Shown here: positions 26,930 through 37,566 of the stretch, in pieces | Position numbering within the stretch: position 1 is the first letter of the stretch | Layout of the letters: each line of letters starts with the position of its first letter | Assembly: GCA_938014335.1 (NCBI GenBank) | Contig: CALLRP010000029.1 | Location: 1-58,636, forward strand | DNA: 58,636 bases | Source: an uncultured bacterium | Lineage (GTDB): Bacteria > Hydrogenedentota > Hydrogenedentia > Hydrogenedentales > Hydrogenedentaceae | Direction of reading: 5' to 3' | Made by a program: the position numbers and the translations under genes | Notes under the pieces: model-generated | Seen by the model: the letters and a program-made list of their open reading frames with translations, nothing else | Databases searched by the model: none | What the model was told of the DNA's origin: nothing

Positions 26930-28357
26930 TCATCCTTTGCGTTGAGATTTGCGGTAGAGATGTGTGCTTTTGCCGAGAAGAACACCCGCTGTTTCCATGA
27001 TGGTTTCATTCAGAGTTGGGTGTGGGTGTATAGTCAGTTCAAGGTCTTCAGGAGTGGCGCCCATCTCGATGGCTAATGTTGCCTCACCAATAAGTTCACC
27101 TGCATTCGCTCCGACAATGCCAAAACCGAGAATTTGCTGGGTATCTGCATGAGTAATCAGTTTAGTGAGCCCCTCACCACGGAACATCGTCATGGCTCTG
27201 CCCGAAGCCGACCATGGGAATTTAGATACCTGGATAGGTATGTTTTTCGCCCGGGCTTGTTCTTCGGTAAGCCCGCACCATGCGATTTCAGGGTCAGTAA
27301 ACACAACCGCAGGGATTGCCTGGGGTTCGAACGCCACATTTTTACCCGAGATAACCTCGGCAACGGTTCGTCCTTCATGCGTGGCTTTATGGGCTAACAT
27401 AGGTCCACCGGCAACATCACCAATCGCAAAAATATACGGGTCTGTGGTTCGTCTCTGTTCATCCACACGGATAAAACCTTTCTCATCTATGGCTACTTTT
27501 GTATTTTTTAATCCTAATCCACTACTATTCGGTTTTCGACCGACCGAGACGAGAACGCGGTCAAAAATCTGTTGCGGTTTCTTTATTTCAGGTCCTTCTA
27601 ATTCGACTGAGATACCTTTTTTCTGGGGTTTGAGTTGTTTGACTAATGTTTTGAGGTGAATTTGATGTAGTACATTTTCCAAATGCTTTGCAAGGGGTCG
27701 AACGAGGTCTCGGTCTACTCCAGGGAGCAGGCCATCGGTTACCTCAACGAGCGTTACTTCAGCCCCTAATGTGGCATAAACTGTGCCTAACTCCAGTCCA
27801 ATATATCCCCCTCCAATTACAAGCAATCGCTCCGGTATTTCTTCTATGGTAACGGCGGTATTGGAATTCATAATATCCGGAGAATCGATGGGTTGTCCGA
27901 ATAGAGCAGGTCGAGAACCTGCAGATATTACTGTATATTGCGTGGAAATCCGCATTTCGCGTCCATCCATCAAGAACACTTCTAATGTGTTTGAATCTAA
28001 AAAACTAGCTCTCCCCTGAATATAGTGTATATTGCGTAGTTTGGTAAGTTGCCCTAAACCACCCGTTAAATGTTCAACAACCCCTTTCACATTCTCGCGT
28101 ATTTTATCAATATCCAGTTTCGGTTTCTGAAAGTAAACCCCAAATTTCTCCGCCTCCAGCGCATTGGTAATCACATGGGATATATGGAGCAATGCTTTCG
28201 TCGGAATACATCCTCGATAGAGACATGTCCCGCCCGGATTCTTTTCCACATCAATTAAAACCGTTTGTATTCCCAAATCTGCACACATAAAGGCACAGCC
28301 ATATCCACCAGGACCTGCACCAATTACAGCGACTTGTGTCTGAATGATTTCAGGCAT
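26930..28357 (-). CDS. lpdA: Dihydrolipoyl dehydrogenase (E3)
   Basis: A protein of 475 residues, a flavoprotein that reoxidises lipoamide in the pyruvate dehydrogenase complex. It has the FAD-binding GAGPGGYG, the redox-active disulfide in GGTCLYRGCIPTKALL, the NAD-binding GGGYIGLELG, FAIGDVAGG, and the C-terminal active-site HPHPTLNE. Length is normal. AGGAGG stands before the ATG. It is the last gene of aceE-aceF-lpdA, 26 bases after aceF. Confidence 0.95.
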   Translation of the reverse strand: MPEIIQTQVAVIGAGPGGYGCAFMCADLGIQTVLIDVEKNPGGTCLYRGCIPTKALLHISHVITNALEAEKFGVYFQKPKLDIDKIRENVKGVVEHLTGGLGQLTKLRNIHYIQGRASFLDSNTLEVFLMDGREMRISTQYTVISAGSRPALFGQPIDSPDIMNSNTAVTIEEIPERLLVIGGGYIGLELGTVYATLGAEVTLVEVTDGLLPGVDRDLVRPLAKHLENVLHQIHLKTLVKQLKPQKKGISVELEGPEIKKPQQIFDRVLVSVGRKPNSSGLGLKNTKVAIDEKGFIRVDEQRRTTDPYIFAIGDVAGGPMLAHKATHEGRTVAEVISGKNVAFEPQAIPAVVFTDPEIAWCGLTEEQARAKNIPIQVSKFPWSASGRAMTMFRGEGLTKLITHADTQQILGFGIVGANAGELIGEATLAIEMGATPEDLELTIHPHPTLNETIMETAGVLLGKSTHLYRKSQRKG

Positions 28358-28383
28358 AAGACCTCCTTTAGTTTTTATTTCAC

Positions 28384-29703
28384 TTATTCAATAAACATAT
28401 TCCATGGATTTTCAAGGGCGTCGCATATCCAGCGAAGAAACCGAGCCGAATCGGCACCATCAATAACACGATGGTCATATGATAAACTCAAGGGTAACAT
28501 TAACTGCGGGACAAAGTTCCCATTTTGATATACAGGCTCCATACTTGAACGAGACATACCTAAAATCGCTACCTGCGGAGCATTTACTATAGGTGTAAAA
28601 CCAATACCACCTAAACCACCTAAATTGCTAATTGTGAATGTAGCCCCTTGCAATTCCTCTAACGCTAATTTCCGCTGACGGGCTTTCTCTGCTATTTGTG
28701 GAACTTCTATCGAAAGTTGTTTAATGGTCTTTTTATCTACATCTCGTACAACAGGCACCAGAAGCCCATTTTCTGTATCCACAGCAATACCGATGTGATA
28801 ATACTTTTTATATATAATTTGCGCATTTTCAAGGTCAATGCTCGAGTTAAACTTGGGGAACTTTTTTAAGGCTTCTGCAACTACCTTTAATGTAAAAATA
28901 AGAACACTCAATCTCCCTCCCGCAGACTGTATTTTTTTAGCCCATCCTTCGCGTAATTCTTCCAATTGTGTAATATTGGCTTTGTCGAAATGAGTTACTT
29001 GTGGAATCGCCCAACTTCGCATCATTTGCTCTGCGGTTTTTTTACGGATGGTGCTCATCGGTTCTATCACTACATTTCCCCATGAGTCTGAAGCAATTGC
29101 TTTCGCCTCTTCAATATAGGCTTCTTTTACAGGGGAAGTGTATGTAGGAGATTCGGGAACAGGAACGGCGACCTCTTCTATCTTCCGCTTATGATACGCC
29201 ATAATATCTTCAGCAGAGATTTTTCCAGAAGGGTCAGAAGCAGGCACTTCTTCCAGAGAAATCCCCAATTCGCGGGCTAATCTACGCACCGTAGGAGAAG
29301 CCAATACAGGGACCTCTGACTTGGCTCTTTGAGAAGATACAGAAGGGATAGGAGGTGCTTGCATTGAAACAGGTTTCTCCAAAGGAGGTGGCACAACTAT
29401 TTTTTCTGCCAAACTTATCTTCTCTTGTATTGGCGGGGATACTGGTTCAGGCGCCGTGGTAACTGTTGTCTCTTCTAATGTAAACACAAGAGTCCCCGGT
29501 TTTACCTTTTGTCCCTCTTTCACGTGGATTTCAACAATTTTCCCATCAAAAGTTACGGGGATTTCCGCAACTGCTTTATCTGTCTCAATTTCTAAAACAG
29601 TTTGTCCTTTGTGGATAATATCACCCACCTTTACTAATATTTTGCCAATAGTCGCTTCAGAAACATTTTCACCTAATGAAGGTAATCGGAATTCCTTTGG
29701 CAT
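28384..29703 (-). CDS. aceF: Dihydrolipoamide acetyltransferase (E2)
   Basis: A protein of 439 residues. One lipoyl domain (about 1-77, lipoylated lysine in EIETDKAVAE), a Pro/Ala-rich linker, a peripheral-subunit-binding domain (about 130-165, TVRRLARELGISLEEVP), a second linker and the catalytic domain ending with the active-site DHRVIDG. The usual E. coli enzyme has three lipoyl domains; this one has a single copy. AAGGAAG stands 7 bases before the ATG. It is the second gene of the complex operon. Confidence 0.95.
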   Translation of the reverse strand: MPKEFRLPSLGENVSEATIGKILVKVGDIIHKGQTVLEIETDKAVAEIPVTFDGKIVEIHVKEGQKVKPGTLVFTLEETTVTTAPEPVSPPIQEKISLAEKIVVPPPLEKPVSMQAPPIPSVSSQRAKSEVPVLASPTVRRLARELGISLEEVPASDPSGKISAEDIMAYHKRKIEEVAVPVPESPTYTSPVKEAYIEEAKAIASDSWGNVVIEPMSTIRKKTAEQMMRSWAIPQVTHFDKANITQLEELREGWAKKIQSAGGRLSVLIFTLKVVAEALKKFPKFNSSIDLENAQIIYKKYYHIGIAVDTENGLLVPVVRDVDKKTIKQLSIEVPQIAEKARQRKLALEELQGATFTISNLGGLGGIGFTPIVNAPQVAILGMSRSSMEPVYQNGNFVPQLMLPLSLSYDHRVIDGADSARFLRWICDALENPWNMFIE

Positions 29704-29731
29704 TTTATCTTCCTTATCTAATTCGGGTTAA

Positions 29732-32425
29732 TTATATATCCATAGGGTATGTTTTGTTGGCTGATATATCTGCGTCTCGCATGTATTTCTTTACGGTTTC
29801 AGGAGTGAGTTTCTTTTCCTGCGTGAGTGTGTATAGAACCGTCAACACAATATGTCGGCTATCTACCTCAAAGTAATCACGCAAGGCTTCACGAGTATCA
29901 GAACGCCCGAAGCCATCGGTTCCCAGGGACACAAACCGCTGAGGAACCCATCGGGCGATACTGTCAGGAACCAGTTTTACATAATCCGAAACCGCAATAG
30001 TGGCAATTGCTTTATTGGCTAAACATTCAGTTACATACGGGATACGCTTTTTAGAAGTAGGATGAAGACGATTCCACCGTTCAATTTCCAGAGCATTTTC
30101 ACGGAGCATTTTATAACTTGTTGCACTCCAAACATCCGTCCCTATATTAAATTCTTGTTCTAAAATAACCTGTGCTTTCAGTGCCTCATTGAGAAGAGAG
30201 CCGTTCCCCAATAAATTCACTTTTGCTTTAGGTTTCTTTAGTGAAGATGGACGGAATAGATATAGGCCTTTGATAATTCCTTCTCTTATTTTCTTTCCTT
30301 TGGGAATAGGAGGCATAGTGTAATTTTCATTTTCAACAGTCATGTAATAAAAAACAGTTTCTTGCTTTTCATACATACTGCGGATACCCTCTTGCACAAT
30401 AACCGCTATCTCATAGGCATATGCAGGGTCGTAGGCACGTAAGCATGGCACAGACATAGCAATAAGGTGGCTATGTCCATCCTGATGTTGTAAACCTTCC
30501 CCAGCAAGGGTTGTACGGCCTGCAGTTCCACCGACAAGGAAACCTCGCACTTTCATATCCGCAGATGCCCAGATTAAATCGCCAATACGCTGGAATCCGA
30601 ACATAGAATAAAAAATAAAAAATGGGATAGTGTTAATTCCATGACTTGCATAAGCTGTGCCTGCAGCAATAAACGAAGCCATTGAACCCGCTTCGGAAAT
30701 TCCTTCTTCAAGTATCTGTCCATCCATTGCTTCCTTATAATACAAAACCGATTCGGAATCCACAGGTTCATATTTTTGCCCTTGAGAGGAATATATTCCG
30801 ATTTGGCGAAATAAACCCTCCATACCGAAGGTACGTGCTTCATCCGGGACGATAGGTACTATTAATTTTCCGATTATCTCATGCTGGAGGAGTTTCCGAA
30901 GGATAGACACAAAAGCCATCGTTGTAGAAACGGGACGAGGTGTGCCTTTGAAAAATTCATCAAAAAGGACATCTTCCGGTGCTTTTAAGGGTGGGGCTAA
31001 TACTTCGCGACGAGGAAGATAACCTCCTAATGCTTTGCGTCGTTCCTGTAAATATATCATTGCGGGATGGTCTTCGGGAGGTTTACAAAACGGAGCGAAC
31101 GCAATTTCATCATCTGATACAGGGATGCCAAAGCGGGCACGAAATTCTCGAAGTTCATCCTCGTTCAGTTTCTTTTGTTGATGTGTTATATTTTTACCTT
31201 CGCCACTTTCGCCTAAACCATATCCTTTGATGGTCTTGGCTAAAATGACCGTAGGAGCGCCCTGGGTCTGCAAGGCATGATAATAAGCGGAATATACCTT
31301 TATGGGGTCATGTCCTCCCCTTCGTAATTGGCGAAGTTGATTATCTGTGACCTGTTCCAGATACGGTGCCAGACGCGGTTCATGTTCTACTATCTTTTTG
31401 CGTATATATTCACCCGAAGACACCGAAAACTTTTGATACTCACCGTCTACAATATCCCCTAACGCATTAACTAATAAACCATGCTCGTCCTGTTCAAACA
31501 GAGGGTCCCAATCACTTCCCCAGATAACCTTGATTACATTCCAGCCCGCACCTCGAAATATTGCCTCCAATTCCTGGATGATTTTGCCATTCCCACGAAC
31601 CGGACCATCTAATCGCTGTAAATTGCAGTTAACTACAAAAATCAGGTTATCCAAGTGTTCCCGACTAGCTAAACTGATAGCACCCAGAGTTTCCGGTTCA
31701 TCGGTTTCGCCATCACCTAAAAATGCCCAGACATAGCCCCCGTTCTTGGGTTTAAGCCCGCGATTTTCTAAATATTTATTAAATCGAGCCTGATAAATCG
31801 CCATGATGGGACCCAACCCCATAGAAACGGTGGGAAACTGCCAGAAACCAGGCATCAATCGCGGATGAGGATAAGAAGGAAGCCCACCCTCTTTACTAAG
31901 TTCACGTCGGAAATTTTTAAGGTCTTGTTCAGTTAGTCGACCTTCAAGATAAGCCCGTGCATACACACCGGGGGCTGCATGACCCTGAAAATAAATCAAA
32001 TCACCACCATAATCATCAGTGCGTCCTCTGAAAAAGTGGTTAAAACCTACCTCATATAGAGTAGCCACTGATGCATAAGTAGATATATGTCCTCCTATCC
32101 CATCTGCCTCACGATTCGCACGGACTACCATTGCCATTGCATTCCAGCGAATATAGGATTTTATGATTCGTTCCAATTCCCGATTGCCCGGATATTCGGG
32201 TTGCTCCGCTACAGGAATAGTATTAATATAAGGAGTTGTTGCCGGGCAAGGTTTACGAATACCTAAAAGATATGTGTAATCTTGTAGACGCCGAACCAGA
32301 TTTGCCGTAGCCTGAGGACCTCGTTCCTCCAAGTAGGCTTTTATAGCATCAATCCATTCCTCATCAGCAAAAACTATTTTATCTATATCTCCTTGTGTAT
32401 TAATTAAATGGTCAGCATTACTCAT
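29732..32425 (-). CDS. aceE: Pyruvate dehydrogenase E1, homodimeric type
   Basis: A protein of 897 residues, close to the usual length. The thiamine-diphosphate motif is LGDGETDEPETLGAIS followed by NCNLQRLDGPV; the pyrimidine-binding domain contains EGISEAGSMASFIAAGTAY and AGEGLQHQDGHS. It decarboxylates pyruvate and passes the acetyl group to the lipoyl arm of aceF. It is the first gene of the operon; a GGGG-containing Shine-Dalgarno stands before the ATG. The homodimeric E1 type is typical of Proteobacteria and some other phyla, unlike the alpha/beta type. Confidence 0.95.
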   Translation of the reverse strand: MSNADHLINTQGDIDKIVFADEEWIDAIKAYLEERGPQATANLVRRLQDYTYLLGIRKPCPATTPYINTIPVAEQPEYPGNRELERIIKSYIRWNAMAMVVRANREADGIGGHISTYASVATLYEVGFNHFFRGRTDDYGGDLIYFQGHAAPGVYARAYLEGRLTEQDLKNFRRELSKEGGLPSYPHPRLMPGFWQFPTVSMGLGPIMAIYQARFNKYLENRGLKPKNGGYVWAFLGDGETDEPETLGAISLASREHLDNLIFVVNCNLQRLDGPVRGNGKIIQELEAIFRGAGWNVIKVIWGSDWDPLFEQDEHGLLVNALGDIVDGEYQKFSVSSGEYIRKKIVEHEPRLAPYLEQVTDNQLRQLRRGGHDPIKVYSAYYHALQTQGAPTVILAKTIKGYGLGESGEGKNITHQQKKLNEDELREFRARFGIPVSDDEIAFAPFCKPPEDHPAMIYLQERRKALGGYLPRREVLAPPLKAPEDVLFDEFFKGTPRPVSTTMAFVSILRKLLQHEIIGKLIVPIVPDEARTFGMEGLFRQIGIYSSQGQKYEPVDSESVLYYKEAMDGQILEEGISEAGSMASFIAAGTAYASHGINTIPFFIFYSMFGFQRIGDLIWASADMKVRGFLVGGTAGRTTLAGEGLQHQDGHSHLIAMSVPCLRAYDPAYAYEIAVIVQEGIRSMYEKQETVFYYMTVENENYTMPPIPKGKKIREGIIKGLYLFRPSSLKKPKAKVNLLGNGSLLNEALKAQVILEQEFNIGTDVWSATSYKMLRENALEIERWNRLHPTSKKRIPYVTECLANKAIATIAVSDYVKLVPDSIARWVPQRFVSLGTDGFGRSDTREALRDYFEVDSRHIVLTVLYTLTQEKKLTPETVKKYMRDADISANKTYPMDI

Positions 32426-32712
32426 GCTCGCGTCCCCTATTCATTTCCAGATTATTATATATTATTTTACAAATATTACCTTAAGAAAGGAAACAAAAAT
32501 TATCCTCATTTTATTCTTTACAAAATGTGTAAGAACTGTTTTTAAATATTACTAATAAAAGATGTTTTAAAACAAAAAATAGAATTAATCAAATACTTCT
32601 CATTGAAAAATCAAATCAAGAAAAGAAAGTAATCTTTTAAAATGAATTGCTTCCCCTCCACCTCTATTTATTAGGAATTTATAAATTAGGAATAATTACT
32701 ATTCCGTATTAA

Positions 32713-33639
32713 TTAAAACCTATTCATAATTTCTTCGCTTTGGAGGACAGACATTGTGCGGTTGACAGGCCATTTACCAGGGAATCGTATAAATTCGACA
32801 TGGCCATCCATATATAGAAAATTGCAACCGCCGGGAACATGGTTAAACTCCTGTCCTATATCCGTGCTGACCCAGTCGCCACTGACAGGTATTTCACTTT
32901 GGGCTTTGGCGCTTGCGGCAGGATTGTTAATATCCGTTATCATAAACCGTTCAATACCTTCTCTTAAACGATACATGGTAAGGTTCTGGGTACCATCGAA
33001 GAATGTAAAGTCTTCATCGTTTTGAGCAGGATTCCCGAGGCGAGGGTAGAGTTCACCTAACATAATTACTACCTGTGGGTTGTTCGCAAGAAGCCAATCT
33101 ATCATCACATTGACATCGGGGTCAGCCGGCGGGTCGGGACGGTCAATGATACCCGGAAACCAGGTGTTCCAGGCTAAATATAGATATGAGCAACTGCTAT
33201 CGTCTACCTCGCACGGGTAAAACTCTTGATTGGGGACACCTGCGGTCGGAACCAAATTCCCAGCACGGTCACCAATGACCTGTGCCCGATTATCGGCTTT
33301 ATTAAAAACTTTAACGGGGTCGTTCCCTGTCGTTGCAGATGGGCATAGCAATACCGCTGGGTCATTCAAATATTCAGGGTATACCGCCATACAATCAAGA
33401 ACGAATTCGCCACTTAACCCTGTGCAGTTATAGAGTTTTGAGGGAGGAAACCTTTCTCCTTTGGCTTCGTTGGCATACATCTTACAGGTAAGACCGATTT
33501 GTTTTAAGTTGTTCTGGCAACTGGACCGACGTGCCGCTTCACGTGCACGAGCAAGAGCAGGTAGTAATATCGCCGCAAGAATACCTATAATAGCGATAAC
33601 AACCAGTAGCTCAATCAATGTAAAGCCTTGCTTTTTCAT
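32713..33639 (-). CDS. Prepilin-like protein, type IV prepilin leader, H-x10-DG motif
   Basis: A protein of 308 residues. The first six residues and [14 protein letters not shown] form the classic class III (type IV) prepilin leader with cleavage after glycine and the membrane helix. After [19 protein letters not shown] comes a cysteine-containing globular part ([12 protein letters not shown]), [18 protein letters not shown], and near the end [19 protein letters not shown]. This resembles the H-x9-DG prepilin family but with ten residues between H and DG. The role is unknown; such proteins may build pseudopili or surface fibres. It is the least like the other copies here in its middle part. 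AAAGGAG lies 7 bases before the ATG. Confidence 0.85.
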   Translation of the reverse strand: MKKQGFTLIELLVVIAIIGILAAILLPALARAREAARRSSCQNNLKQIGLTCKMYANEAKGERFPPSKLYNCTGLSGEFVLDCMAVYPEYLNDPAVLLCPSATTGNDPVKVFNKADNRAQVIGDRAGNLVPTAGVPNQEFYPCEVDDSSCSYLYLAWNTWFPGIIDRPDPPADPDVNVMIDWLLANNPQVVIMLGELYPRLGNPAQNDEDFTFFDGTQNLTMYRLREGIERFMITDINNPAASAKAQSEIPVSGDWVSTDIGQEFNHVPGGCNFLYMDGHVEFIRFPGKWPVNRTMSVLQSEEIMNRF

Positions 33640-33703
33640 AATATTCTCCTTTACAATAATTTTTTTGATAATAATGATAATTTATATAATCACCTTACAA
33701 TAT

Positions 33704-33732
33704 ATTCTAACTCAAAAATTTCAATGTGTCAA
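33704..33732 (-). promoter_or_regulatory. Sigma-70 promoter of the prepilin gene 32713-33639
   Basis: On the minus strand TTGACA (plus 33727-33732), 17 bases, and TAGAAT (plus 33704-33709), 64 bases from the start codon. Both boxes are close to consensus. Confidence 0.75.
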
Positions 33733-33751
33733 TACTTTTTTTATATTTATC

Positions 33752-33789
33752 AAAAAAAATAAGTCCCAACATATTAAATGTTGGGACTT
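33752..33789 (-). terminator. Terminator of the Gfo/Idh-ThuA unit
   Basis: A perfect 12-bp stem (33761-33772 with 33778-33789, loop of five), then a run of T on the minus strand. It lies 26 bases below the ThuA stop and separates that unit from the prepilin promoter. Confidence 0.9.
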
Positions 33790-33814
33790 AATCTACAATT
33801 TATAAGATTTCTTA

Positions 33815-36800
33815 TTATTTAGGTAGAATGGCTGTCTTTAACTTAGGTTCAAATAAAGAACCGTCTGGTTTACGAATTCGTGCACAGAATTCCCATTGTC
33901 CATTGCCCTGACGGATTTTAGCGAGGATATGGTTCCAACCTTGTTTTAGGTGAATGTTGATAGTATCGTCATCAGGAACACAAGGGCGATTTGTATTTTT
34001 GCCAAATACCTTTGTTCCATTAACCCAGACACGGGCACCATCATCGCTACCGATTAACAAATTGGCATCCTGTTCTGTGTCGCTCCACACATAGGTACTT
34101 AAGTAAGCGACCCGATTTTCACCTCCTAAAATTTTGTGGAGTTCTACTACCATAGGTTTGTTGGGATTGGTTCCGGGCGATACAGGTTTCCAGAGGGCTT
34201 TGTCTGCTTCTTCGGACTTTTCGGGGGCAAAGACAAATTCATACAGCATATTGGGATTAATTTCATCGTTTATGTAGGGACCCGAAACCATCCATGTGGT
34301 TATAAAATCCTCGAATTTGGGAATGGTATCTAATATTTTTTGAGCCTCCTGTTTCAGCAGTTCCATCTGTCCCTGGCTGATAATTTTATTAAGAGCCGAT
34401 GTAACTAAATCAGGGACAATACCGACAAGTGTTTTTGCGAGTTTTACAGTAGCAACTTCGGCTTCGCCTTTTACCTGTTCATTATCGAGGTATTGAGTAA
34501 CGATGGTCAAGGCTTCGGGATAAGAGGAGTTTTGTAATGCACCGATAACGCCTTTTAATACTTCCGGTTTTGGACTTATTGCAATTACATCGTTAAATAA
34601 TTGAGTGCGTTGTTCGGAAGGCATATTCCAGATATTATCGGAAAGTTGAATAACACCAGCAAGAGCCTGCCGACGGAGTGCATCATTCTCTGTGGTTCGT
34701 GCAAGTTCCAGCAAGGAAGGCATAGGCTCCGCATTCCGCCAGTTAGAAAGGGAACGTATTAAGGTCTCTTTGATGGTATCTTCAGCATCACGGAGATAAG
34801 AGAGAAGCAGGGGCAACGAACTATCTACTTTCCGTTCGGCTATTTTTTCTAAAGCAGTTTTTTTAACGGTTATAGGTGGATTAAGTTCCAATAAGGTAGC
34901 CATTCGTTGCACTACTTCTTCGTCAGGGGCTTTTGATTTTTGTACAAGATTTAATGCTGTTACGAGTAAGGTTTCTTGCTGGGGAAGTTGTGAATGAGTG
35001 CGGGCAAATTCAATCAAAGCGGGAACCGGTGTATCATCAGGCCATTCATTTAAAGCTTTTATAACCGCTTCTAATTTGTCTGCGGGTGTATTTGCGTTAA
35101 TTAAAGTGTTTAACTTATCCCATGCTCGGGCATGCCCAGACCGTGCAAGAACACGAAGAAGAACGGTTTGTACAGGTAAAGCAGGGGTTGTATCGGAGAG
35201 AGCGAAAAGTTTCTCTAATTGTTTTTCGGTTTCTTCTGGGTTAAGCTGGACAATTTTTAAAATCAGTTCTTCGAATAGATCGCGTTCTTCGTCCGACCCT
35301 GCGTTAGGCAATATTTGCAAAACGGTGTCGAGCATGTCAGCATGGGGTTGTTCTATCAGGCTTTTTATTGCAGATATTCTGCACTCGGGGTCAGCATCGC
35401 CTGCGGATTGGAGTATGACCGGTTCGCTCCCGGGCACTTTTCTATCCGCTACCAATGGGAGAAGAAGTTTTTTTAAAGCAGGGTCTATGTCCGGCTTTTT
35501 TAATATCTCTAACATCCTTTTCCCTACCTCTTCTCCGGTCATAGAAGCAAGGCTCGTTCGAGCTAATTCAGCTTCTGTTCCCTCACCGATGGCTTTTGAA
35601 ATGAGCAGTTCAACTTCGGATTTGCCACCCATGATACCTAACGCTTTAATGCTTGCCTCTCTCACCATAGGTTGGTCACTATTTACACTGTTCACGATAA
35701 AAGGTAAAATATCGGACCTTTTTTGGGATGCGAATATCTCGATAAACTGGACTTGAATCTCAGGGGGAGCAAATGCAATTTCTTTACATACAGTATTTAA
35801 TAGTAATGGCTTGTCCTGTATTAATGGTGTAGCACCGATGACAAGTCGAACAAAGTTCATGTCGGGATTGCTTAAGGATTTTAAAAGTGCGTTAACGCCC
35901 TCTTTCTCGGAATATTTAATAAGACAACGGAGCGAAGCCACACGAAGTGAAGAGGAAATGGTATTGTCGGCATATATTTTTTGTATTACAGATAGTGCGT
36001 CAGGCGATTTTCTTTTTGCTAAAATTTTATCCGCACAGGCAAGGGCATGTTCGGTTAGTTTCAGGCGAACAGGGTCTGTTGCCTGGGAGCGTGCAGTCCA
36101 CAAAGCGGATAGTGCTGATTCATTTTCCATAAGACTTAAAGCAGAACCAGCAGAAATAACTGTATCAGGGTCATCATTCTTTAAAAAGATTGCAATAGCA
36201 GGTATTGACTTAACATCTTTTCTCAAACCGAGAGATGTAATAATCCCAATACGATTTTTTCCACTTGTTGTCTGGAGTGCATTTCGAAGGGAACTTGCGG
36301 ACATTTCTCCCGGTATCCTTTCGAGAGCAAAACGAGCAGAATCAGATAATTCGGGAACCTGCAATAGGTCGGTTAAAGTCGGCACAGATGCCTGTGAACC
36401 TATTTCCCCTAATTTGGAACACACATATCTTTTAGCATCTGGGGTTGCATCGGAAAGGAGAAATTTAATCATTTCTTTTTCAACATTTGTTAATGACCTT
36501 TTATCAGAAGTCATAACACGAAGGTATTCATTAATCTGCGTAATTGTTGCCCGACTGTCTAATTCTTTATATCCCTTTATCCGTTCCAGTAGTTCAGTAA
36601 ATGGAATATAACGATTCTCTTCCCAGATACGGTTCTCATTGGGCCCCGGAAAATCTTCTGGGATGGGTTGCGTAACTTTACCCGTGGCACACCATTCCGC
36701 ACCACGCAAGAAAGTAGTAAGAAACCCCGCACACTGCAAAGCCACAGGCTTATCTTCTTGTGGATGTCCTAAAACAGTTTGGAAAATCCTGCCTTTTCCA

Positions 36801-37522
36801 TATTCAATCGTAAAAAGAATAGGTTCATGTTCACCGGTTCCCTTTTCCTCGGGACTGGAATAAGCCGTTGCAAGGACAGTTAGATTCTCTGCGGGACCAC
36901 GTAATCGGTCGTATAGTTCATCTTTTGTATGTAGCCATATCGGGGGGAGCCCTTTTGTAATAGGATGGTTAGGGTCACGAATCACTACTTGAAAAGCATG
37001 CTGTGTGCCGTGAGACCCGCCGGGTCCCGGAATATTCTCTTTCACTACCTTTCCATCTCTCCAGCGGACATAGGGTCCTGAGCGTTCATCGCGATTGCCC
37101 CAACCACCAAGGCCTATGATTTTGTTAAACTCGGGCCATTCGGGGAAAGCATTGTTGGCTGCATGATAAATGACAACACCTCCCCCATTTTCGACATACG
37201 AAACAAAAGCCTGTTTTACATTTTCAGGCCAGGGGTCACCGTTGTAGTCCAGAATTACAACTTGATAATTCTGAAATTCCGGCTGGAAAGATGAAAAATC
37301 TTCCCCCTGAGCAGGTGTTTGAAGTATATCTACCTGAAACAAACTCGATTTTTCGAGAGCATCTTTTAAAATCGGGGAACTAATGTCCCAACGGTGATTG
37401 TTTTGCCCTGTGATAAGTAAAGCTTTAATTGTCGGCTCTGCAATGAGGTCATTGGGAACAAGGGTTAATGTAAGCGATAGAAGGAGCATTCCCAGGATTA
37501 CTTGTTTTATTTTGTAAATCAT
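33815..37522 (-). CDS. Exported ThuA-domain protein with a long HEAT-repeat tail
   Basis: A protein of 1235 residues with a signal peptide (about 1-28). Residues ~32-280 form a ThuA-like domain ([58 protein letters not shown]), a trehalose-utilisation or sugar-isomerase-like fold. Residues ~330-1060 are a string of HEAT/Armadillo-type helix pairs. The last ~150 residues ([20 protein letters not shown]) look like a lectin-like beta domain (PA14/CBM-type). ThuA domains next to Gfo/Idh oxidoreductases are common in planctomycete-like genomes. AGGAG lies 7 bases before the ATG; a 44-base gap follows the Gfo/Idh gene, so they probably form one unit. Confidence 0.85.
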   Translation of the reverse strand: MIYKIKQVILGMLLLSLTLTLVPNDLIAEPTIKALLITGQNNHRWDISSPILKDALEKSSLFQVDILQTPAQGEDFSSFQPEFQNYQVVILDYNGDPWPENVKQAFVSYVENGGGVVIYHAANNAFPEWPEFNKIIGLGGWGNRDERSGPYVRWRDGKVVKENIPGPGGSHGTQHAFQVVIRDPNHPITKGLPPIWLHTKDELYDRLRGPAENLTVLATAYSSPEEKGTGEHEPILFTIEYGKGRIFQTVLGHPQEDKPVALQCAGFLTTFLRGAEWCATGKVTQPIPEDFPGPNENRIWEENRYIPFTELLERIKGYKELDSRATITQINEYLRVMTSDKRSLTNVEKEMIKFLLSDATPDAKRYVCSKLGEIGSQASVPTLTDLLQVPELSDSARFALERIPGEMSASSLRNALQTTSGKNRIGIITSLGLRKDVKSIPAIAIFLKNDDPDTVISAGSALSLMENESALSALWTARSQATDPVRLKLTEHALACADKILAKRKSPDALSVIQKIYADNTISSSLRVASLRCLIKYSEKEGVNALLKSLSNPDMNFVRLVIGATPLIQDKPLLLNTVCKEIAFAPPEIQVQFIEIFASQKRSDILPFIVNSVNSDQPMVREASIKALGIMGGKSEVELLISKAIGEGTEAELARTSLASMTGEEVGKRMLEILKKPDIDPALKKLLLPLVADRKVPGSEPVILQSAGDADPECRISAIKSLIEQPHADMLDTVLQILPNAGSDEERDLFEELILKIVQLNPEETEKQLEKLFALSDTTPALPVQTVLLRVLARSGHARAWDKLNTLINANTPADKLEAVIKALNEWPDDTPVPALIEFARTHSQLPQQETLLVTALNLVQKSKAPDEEVVQRMATLLELNPPITVKKTALEKIAERKVDSSLPLLLSYLRDAEDTIKETLIRSLSNWRNAEPMPSLLELARTTENDALRRQALAGVIQLSDNIWNMPSEQRTQLFNDVIAISPKPEVLKGVIGALQNSSYPEALTIVTQYLDNEQVKGEAEVATVKLAKTLVGIVPDLVTSALNKIISQGQMELLKQEAQKILDTIPKFEDFITTWMVSGPYINDEINPNMLYEFVFAPEKSEEADKALWKPVSPGTNPNKPMVVELHKILGGENRVAYLSTYVWSDTEQDANLLIGSDDGARVWVNGTKVFGKNTNRPCVPDDDTINIHLKQGWNHILAKIRQGNGQWEFCARIRKPDGSLFEPKLKTAILPK

Positions 37523-37566
37523 ATTGTTTCTCCTATAAAAATGAAGGTTCAGTATTGTATTGATTG

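Noticed and set aside
27165..27659. ORF of 164 codons on the plus strand
   Set aside because: It is the antisense shadow of lpdA, which has the complete flavoprotein motifs.
34998..36611. Two long plus-strand ORFs (252 and 266 codons)
   Set aside because: They are antisense to the HEAT region of the ThuA protein and read as Ser/Arg-rich shadow sequence without domains.
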